Below, one piece after another: positions 56,854 to 64,000 of a stretch of 64,000 nt of DNA. The notes beneath the pieces are model-generated. The model searched no databases, was not told the DNA's origin, and saw only the letters and a program-made list of their open reading frames with translations. Numbering within the stretch: the stretch's first letter is position 1; the number at the start of each line of letters is the position of its first letter. The DNA is from Liolophura sinensis (lineage: Eukaryota; Mollusca; Polyplacophora; Chitonida; Chitonidae). The stretch is taken from assembly GCF_032854445.1 (NCBI RefSeq), contig NC_088304.1, positions 14,211,704 through 14,275,703 of the forward strand. Reading direction: 5' to 3'. Position numbers and translations under genes: made by a program.

Positions 56854-57714
56854 ATTTCTTAACAAGAACTTGTTTTGAGCGAACAGACCTTTAATACTGT
56901 GCCATTATATAACACTGAATATCAATTTTTTGATAATTTGGGTATCGTAGATCCTTCTTTTGTTCTATCACCAAACCATGGATGGGAATGTTTGCAAAAT
57001 TTTTCCGCTTGATTTTGCACTGTGAAAACAAAAACTACTTAGAGATTGCACATTTGTTTGATCTCGTGCTGCCCTGTGTCTTCAAAGCGGATAGCCCACG
57101 GCCGACATATTTGCCCGTTTCTAGTTGACAAGGAACAAATCGATCTTTAAAATGTCAGCGTGCGAACCTAACGAACCAAACACGGCATTATCACTGGGGC
57201 AAGAGAGAATACTGTGGGTGAGAATGGGAAAAGGAATCATAACGGTTCTCTCCAAGTATCGCCTTATTTCCTCGTCTACTCTCTAGTGTCTGATATCTCC
57301 TAGACGGGGCACTGGACTGGAAAATGACCAACGCCCTCTAGTGGCCACCATCTGTCCAAAGGTGAATCCTTTGTGATGAATAGTCTGAAAGGAACAGAGA
57401 CTGAACATTGGCCAAAGCAGTGATATAGATAGCAAGGAGTCAATAAGAAAACATAATTATTGTCTTACACCGCACAATATAAAGACTCGAGTTGCATTGC
57501 AGAACGTTGTGTTGTATGGTTCATCTACATTGCTATGCAATGACCGCGCTTCTCGGTGGCAAAATGGTTGTGTAGGTTTCCAGTTGTGCCGCCATAGTGA
57601 ATATAGCTGAGGCATTCATCAGAAAGTGCCAGAAGGCCGCTTCAGTTGCGCATCATATAGCAGATGAGCATGTTATCCATGTTATACATTAAAAGGCTTG
57701 CCGAGTATCCAGTA

Positions 57715-57982
57715 AAACCTGAACAGCGACGACAGTGTGATAATTAGCGAATGGTCACACGTAACTTTTGAAATATGGCCTCTTCAATTTACCTGTTAGG
57801 GTTTTATTTTAACTGTTCGTGTAAATGCTTAAATGGTAACGACTTATACGACGTCTAGCACCATGACTTAGGCAGAATTAGGTACAAATATGGATTACAA
57901 TATATCAGACGCCACTGGAGAAGAATTACTTAAAACCCTGCGTTATCCTCACATGCAACATACAATGACATTAAAACAATGC
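57715..57982 (+). repeat. interspersed repeat E, copy 9
   Basis: aaaacctgaacagcgacgac, gcgaatggtcacacgtaact, gttagggttttattttaact, tctagcaccatgacttaggc and cattaaaacaatgcag; it abuts SINE-B. Confidence 0.8.
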
Positions 57983-57983
57983 A

Positions 57984-58315
57984 GTGAGTGCGGTAGTGCT
58001 TGGGGTTTAAGGTCGTACTTAACAATTTTTCGGTAATATGAAGACGAAGGAATCCTTAGAGTGCATGTAATATGCCTCCGTCTTGGCAGGACGGATTTCC
58101 ACAGCTCTTTTATCTAGTGCTGCTTCACTGAGACGCCTTACCGATGGCAAGTAAGAAGCCCTGCCAACAAGGAGCCATTATACTGATACAGGTCAACCAG
58201 TTGTTGCACTGAACGGGAAGCGAGGAAGTTACAATTTCCTCTTTTAATGTCTTAGGATTGCCCCTGAATCTACCGGTCTCGAAGCGGACGCTGAACCAAT
58301 TGTGCTATCGGGGAC
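57984..58315 (-). mobile_element. SINE-B, second copy
   Basis: Same block order as 8480-8838 (cttggggtttaaggtcgtac, caggacggatttccacagct, gtgctgcttcactgagacg), with a tRNA-like right end (tctaccggtctcgaagcgga). Inserted at, or joined to, the end of repeat E copy 9. Confidence 0.78.
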
Positions 58316-59616
58316 AGTTGATGCTTGCAAGAGAAAAGTTCCGTGGAAAGACTAAAGTTCCATAACTGAAAAAAAAAACAGTTATATTTCAGTATGCGAT
58401 TGAATTGCTGTATTTATTTGGAGATTTATATATAGGTGCGCGAAGAAAACCTTCCTGGGACCATTCTTTCGCACTGCAATGGAACAACACAGACAATAAA
58501 ATCAAATCTGTAACTGCCAAGAGTGCAATTTCCGTCTTCCGAAGCACACCTATGATAGTTTTGTAATGTTGATAAAAAAGAGCTTGCATATAGACACTAT
58601 TAACAACAAATGAAATGAAACGTAACAAAGGGAGACTGATAGCATCGTCAACAAAACATGGTCAACTTTGACGTAGTTTTATAGAAATTGTATTAATTCT
58701 AATTTTAATTGTTTGATTGATGTTCAACGCAGTATTTTGACTTAAATGACGGAGTCAAATGTCCGATAATCCTCCCGATTTTAAGTCGCCACATTAGCCG
58801 TCACAGCCAATGTTAATGTTGATGTTTATTGTTGATAGTGGACATGGGTGATGATGGGCTGCAGGGACAGAGGTTATAGAAGAAATTTACAAAATGATAT
58901 GGAATCCAGATATTTTCAGTAGATAAAATACGCCTAAAATAGACAATATCAAGCACATGGCCTCTCAAAAAACCGAAAGTCAAACAAAAATGCCGAATGT
59001 CAAACAAACATTCAGCAAGTATCACTGCAAATGTCTTATACGTTGTGTGACTACGATATCTGACTTTATTAATGTATATTTATGTAGAAGGTCGTATGTG
59101 TCCCGATCACTATATACGGTATAATAAATAATCATAATGCATCTTTGATGGAGTACATGCAAAGGTCTGTCAGCAACCTGCAACCTTGATTGTATAATTA
59201 AGAAGTCTTGAATCCGGTGTTACTGAACAACATTAAAAAATTAATAAATCATCAAGCATTGTGAATACATTTGGAGTTATGTATTTACACATACTAGAGG
59301 GTAAATCATTCAAATAGACATTTGGGTTTATTTAAACTTTTGTCAGTGTTTATATGTTAGTATAACGCTGCGTTCGGCATTTTTTTTAACGCGTTTCAGT
59401 AGAATGTGTACCGTTAGTGTGCTCGAGCGGACCACCTGTGAACGTACACCGTTATACATCACGGGTAAGTACAACGTAAAGCACTGTCACGTCCACCCCT
59501 AACTGCAGAAATGCCTCTTTATACTCTTATCTGTATATTGCCATAAAAATTAAGGGCATTTTGTCGTGGATCTGGAGAAAGACTCCGGGAGGCTTCCAGA
59601 CACATTCTGTAGTTCT
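58316..59616. other. intergenic, no gene recognised
   Basis: The ORFs at 58389-58628 and 58813-59025 (-) show no recognisable domain. A small SINE-A scrap (ggtctgtcagcaacctgc, about 59163) is present. Confidence 0.4.
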
Positions 59617-59991
59617 CTAGAGCGGATACAGATCCCCCAGTATTTGTGTTATACAGCTATCCGGGCTAGGATAAACTGTCAGTGCTACCAGAAGGGAGAC
59701 CAGCCCGTATATTGTGGAGAGAAGCAGTGATGCTTGAGGGACGGTTATACTTAGAGTCGATCTGTTGTCGATGTGAAATATATACTCGGGGAGACTTATA
59801 ACCAATCCAAGCTGGCAGTTAGGAACACGTCGGCACATGTAGTAAACAAATAACGCGGCCTCTCGGTCTGCCCCCGAGATTTCACGGTGATGTATGCCCA
59901 AACAATAGCTCATCTGTGCAGCCTGGAGCACGCTGTGGTCTGCAGCTTTCTGCGGTTGCAGGCACCCCTCCAAAACCGGGGAAGCCAGCAT
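59617..59991 (-). CDS. hypothetical protein with C-terminal membrane segment
   Basis: The longest ATG-initiated ORF in the final 30 kb: 124 codons, stop TAG. It encodes MLASPVLEGCLQPQKAADHS..., a middle with YCLGIHHREISGADREAALF, and a hydrophobic stretch at about residues 87-107 (ASLLLSTIYGLVSLLVALTV). A TAG lies six codons upstream in frame, so the ATG is the start or an acceptor lies just before it. GC content is higher than its surroundings. The first bases (agctcatgctggcttcc) equal a SINE-A block. No family recognised. Confidence 0.4.
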   Translation of the reverse strand: MLASPVLEGCLQPQKAADHSVLQAAQMSYCLGIHHREISGADREAALFVYYMCRRVPNCQLGLVISLPEYIFHIDNRSTLSITVPQASLLLSTIYGLVSLLVALTVYPSPDSCITQILGDLYPL

Positions 59992-62679
59992 GAGCTGTTC
60001 ACATGGCTATACTGCACCATTTTGGCCTCAAAGATGAATGGCTATGTCTGACTCGGCAATATTACAGTCATATAATGCCTCAGAGCACTATCACAACTAT
60101 ATCGAAAGGGATAGGACGTACAGTTTTAAATTAAGTGCACTATTTGTACAATATTACGATGATTAATAAAGTGCTGAAATGTTTATCAGATTTATATAAC
60201 GTATATAAAAAAAATTATGAATTTATAGTTGTGGCCGATTTTTGTTGTTATTTTAATGCCAAATCCCGAATAAAACAGTGACAATGCAAACGGCATAATA
60301 TCATATTTCATGATTCACTCCGCAAAGTTTTATTTCTTATATATTAGGGTGACGAAATACTCTGCTGTGGCGTGATTTTGACGTTATGGTGTATAGTATG
60401 AAGGACATCGTGATAGATTAAGTCGTAGGGTGTTTATAATTTAAATCCAGGCATGAAAACAAGACAATCATACATCAGTTATCGACCATAGTGAACATGT
60501 CAGATTTATCAGCGTAAGACCAATTTCCACATAGCGAAACGAAAGGAATTCAGATTTCAAGATACCAAAAAGGCGCAAGAATGTTCTATATAGGCACAAA
60601 TCTATTTCGAATCCGAATCGTGCACTTGTACCAGTATGGCACAATTATAAGTATAAAGCACTCCAAACAATGCTCTGTTTGTGTTTTGATCTGTTCCAAC
60701 AGAAGGCCTCATTACACAGCTGCCATTTCCAGTTTTCAAACGTATACATACAATGGAATGAGGCATACTTGAAGGTGCACCTTTGAAAGTGTGCCACATC
60801 TCGATCACAAAGCGAAGTACGGCGTAAAACACCAAATGATAAAGGAATACACAAAGTTTTCACACAGGAAATGCCTCATGTCATAATGCAGATACATCAA
60901 TATGCTGTCATAATACCAATCAAATGTAGAAACTTGCCACAAAAGTTTTATAACCACGAACGATTACACACACATTCAACAAGATACACACTCATTTTGT
61001 TAATGGTAATTTCTGAAACTTTGAATATATCTTGTATGTTATCTTCACTGGCTGTTGGAACCATATACCAAATATCACTCTGTCATATTTGCTCTGGTTT
61101 GTTTCACTCGGCTCTGTAACAGATCTGTGAAGAGTGGTGATCTTTGGACTCAACTTTTCTAAGATGGCGCCCTGATTCCGGGCAGCCCTCGTATTTAGTC
61201 ATTTAAGACTCATGTCGAGGATGAGTGGGTCTACAGCTCGAAGACGAGCCCATACATTTTATTTCTTAGCAGCGTTCGGCACATTGAATGAAAAGTAGCA
61301 TTTGAATGACAGGAAACCTCTGCAGTATTTCTATCACTGCCGGTCAGGAGAATGTAAACTGTTTACTCTGTGCATGATCCAGAGGTCCCTTCCAGCGCCA
61401 CCTGGCGGTGAGTTATGTTTCTCCGTATACACTCCGTCCAGTATGTATACACCAGAATGGCTGCGTGATGAGAGGCACGCACTCGTGACGTCACAACTAG
61501 GAGGCCCCACAAGGCTGGTCATTCAAAAGTATGTAATCTGGAGAAGCCACTATATATATGGCAAAGAATGCTGCTTAGTTTTGATTTGCATGAGCGGGGA
61601 TGAAAAGGGTTAATTACACTCATCAATCATAAGATATCCATTCCTGTGATGAGTACTTTGTATAATTACAAGGTCTTTGGGTGGTGATCCTTAAATTCTT
61701 ATACATTCTCGTGTATCGAGCTAGCGAAAAAAAAATGCTGTGCAGGGAAATTTGACGAAGCACACCGGATGTCACCTGTATTTGATAACGATGGCATGCG
61801 CACAACCAATACGACAGTTTTCAAATGGATTTCTTTTGCTGTGAAAGGTAAAACTGGACCACGCAAAAGTGTACCATTAAAAATGTGTTCCGGAGGAGCA
61901 AGAGCAAACCCATTTGCTTCAAGAATTTCTTTAGTTCACAAATGCTCATCACCTCGACTTTCTCCAAGGTTAATCCTCTGTAAATAGCTTATGGTGAACC
62001 TTTTCAGATGACGAAGCATGTTACATGGTAAATGTAATCGACAATCGACAATCAATAATCGGTAATAGACAATATTGCCTATCAATAGGGGAGTTTCGAC
62101 TTGGAACTCTTTTACCATCAAAGGTAAAAACAGTCCTACTGTATCATGTGACTTGTGAAAAATGTTAGGCAAAATTTGTTGACATTTAATTTACTAGTCA
62201 CCTGTCTCAAAATTTTGCAGAGGCAGAATTGCCACCTCTTTCCTTTGGAAACTTCTCAAGTTTACATACGTTCAGATTCTCAATTTCTCTCTTCAGTCGA
62301 ATACAAATTACTTTTTATGAAAATTTTTCAGACACCCATTTTATAGTGAATGTGATCAAAAATAGTTGCCGAACATTTTGGACAGGTCACATGTTACAGT
62401 TGTACTTTTTCTATCTTCATCGATAAAAGAGTTCGAACTCAAACTCCCCTGTTCTCGAAAACACCCCTATATTGATGTTCCGTTTCGTACTTGCTGACAC
62501 AAAACATGAGTAGGCCCTCTCTGGCTCTGTGTGCTTTCAGTAACACGATTGGATCAGTTGGGTCACGTGGTTGGTCAGTAACCAGTTCCGGCAACATTAG
62601 GGTGTACTGATAATATCAACGCAATAGTTCTGGGAGAACAAAAGAAACTTTCATAAACAGGTATAAGCCATGAAACCCC
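59992..62679. other. intergenic, no gene recognised
   Basis: Several 60-100 codon ORFs (60602-60863 minus, 61302-61613 plus, 61936-62172 minus and others) have no family signature and overlap one another on opposite strands. Confidence 0.35.
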
Positions 62680-62683
62680 AACT

Positions 62684-62684
62684 A

Positions 62685-62727
<43 letters not shown>

Positions 62728-62729
62728 AT
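62684..62729. repeat. (AAAT)n microsatellite, possible SINE tail remnant
   Basis: About 11 AAAT units with no recognisable SINE core before them, perhaps a tail left by an old SINE-A copy. Confidence 0.9.
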
Positions 62730-64000
62730 GACTGTAGAAACGATTGAATACAAATGTGCACATCCACCATGATATGTATATCAGTGGAACAGGATTTGTG
62801 TACCTTTAACATTAAAATTACACAGCTTGTGTGCTGCTGATATACAAATTATACGTACATGTGCATTTTTGCCACAAAATTGTCTGAAAGTCAAAAATCT
62901 GTTTCCGGAAGCCGCATGCATGATGATGTAATATGTGGGTCAGACTGTATAATAATAGACAGTTGTTTTTATCATGGAATGCAGTAAATAGCATTTCGCC
63001 GTAGACAACAATGTTAAGCTTTGTGCAGGCACTGCGGTTTCGAACGTGTTGTTTTTGTGTGGTACGCACCACGTGTGTTAGTTGCACCTCTATGCTGTAA
63101 ATGGAACAGCGTATAAAGGCACGTCTTTGCCACGACACAGTTGCCCTGATAACTGCATATTGGCAGCTCGGTGCCCTCAGGCCGGAAATTCAACCACTGA
63201 ACTTTGGATGAACGTTTACAGATTTTGGAATTTTTCTCTAAATATTTAATCATAATCGGGAGGAAGCTGTTTGAGAATCTCTGACATTTGGTCTCTCGGA
63301 TTTGGAAATATTTAGCGTTACGTTCTCAAATCTCGCGAGATAAACTCATGTGGCTTGGCGTTTGTTTAGTGGCTCTCCTACTCAATGTGCTCGTTTTCCA
63401 AGACAGTCTCTAGTGATAAGCCAAAACAATACCGAGCAATATATTCCTACAAAATGTCAAGGTTTTCCAAACACTGCACACGTATTGGCGGGTGGCATGT
63501 ATATAAAAGGTACAATTAACACATGGTAACAACACAGCGTCTGATACTGACAAATATATGTCATATCCGAGAAACCATTTCGTTCATTTATAGCGGATTA
63601 ATCTGTTTAACTGGCTTATGCACTGTAAGGAAGTGTATATAATGAAAAAGTTTACTTATATTTCAAGCTCGAAAAATGGCAGGCAGATATTTTTGTTCTA
63701 CATGTAGGCCTATAAAGGAAATAATAATAATTCGAAAGAGCTACAAAACAGTGAAACACTGAAAGATTAAAAATAAACATTGAAAGATTTGCCCAGATTT
63801 TCATTGAAACCACCAATGGTTCAGTCCAAAGATTTTCCCATGTGACTGTATTCCCAGTCTCACTTCCATTATAATGATTTAAAGTTCAGCTTGAAACTTT
63901 TGATTATTATTATTATTGAACTATGTTTTAAAATGTGTCAATGAATTGGCAGATAATTGAAGGACAAAAATGTTGTTTTAGTTAGATTATCTGCAATAAA
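62730..64000. other. intergenic, nothing recognised
   Basis: The overlapping minus ORFs at 62818-63253 have no recognisable domain. A short ATT repeat is near 63903. I see no gene in the last 1.2 kb. Confidence 0.35.

Overview
The window is animal genomic DNA: AT-rich, gene-poor, with small exons separated by kilobase introns and dense short interspersed repeats. The commonest repeat is a tRNA-headed SINE whose central domain and (AAAT)n tail resemble the Nin-type core known from molluscs and other invertebrates. I infer a lophotrochozoan, most likely a mollusc (a brachiopod is not excluded); the sequence does not name the species.

Three genes are well supported by exon translation plus matching splice phases, and a fourth is likely. 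(1) At 2475-3692 (+) are the last two coding exons of a smoothelin-like protein, giving the C-terminal part of its calponin-homology domain; the upstream exons lie outside the window. (2) At 14783-20206 (+) is a complete three-exon carbohydrate sulfotransferase of the CHST8-14 (Sulfotransfer_2) type, about 417 aa, a type II Golgi membrane enzyme. Its last exon has a reading-frame break at about 19320. (3) At 27155-22122 (-) is a complete three-exon core-2-type beta-1,6-N-acetylglucosaminyltransferase (GCNT family) of exactly 456 aa. (4) Nested in the first GCNT intron on the same strand is a THAP zinc-finger ORF (25576-25968). Genes 2 and 3 both encode Golgi glycan-modifying enzymes; nothing shows co-regulation and their adjacency may be chance. 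Several further ORFs look protein-like but I could not identify them.

The rest is mostly repeats. SINE-A (Nin-type) has over 20 copies, most lacking the tRNA head. SINE-B and SINE-C are other tRNA-derived families. Repeat E (about 270 bp, about 9 copies) has a terminal segment that has expanded into a 52-53 bp tandem array at 11898-12375. Repeat D (about 290 bp) has inserted into one copy of E. There are also repeat F, a foldback element G, several short inverted-repeat (MITE-like) elements, a 138-bp satellite just upstream of the sulfotransferase, and minisatellites of 19, 27 and 57 bp. At 43187-43605 is a decayed reverse-transcriptase relic.

Region by region: 1-6 kb smoothelin 3' end; 7-14.5 kb repeats and satellite; 14.8-20.8 kb sulfotransferase; 22.1-27.2 kb GCNT with nested THAP; 28-64 kb almost wholly intergenic with repeats, a retroelement relic and a few unassigned ORFs. 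I see no rRNA, CRISPR array or prokaryotic feature, and no intact functional tRNA.
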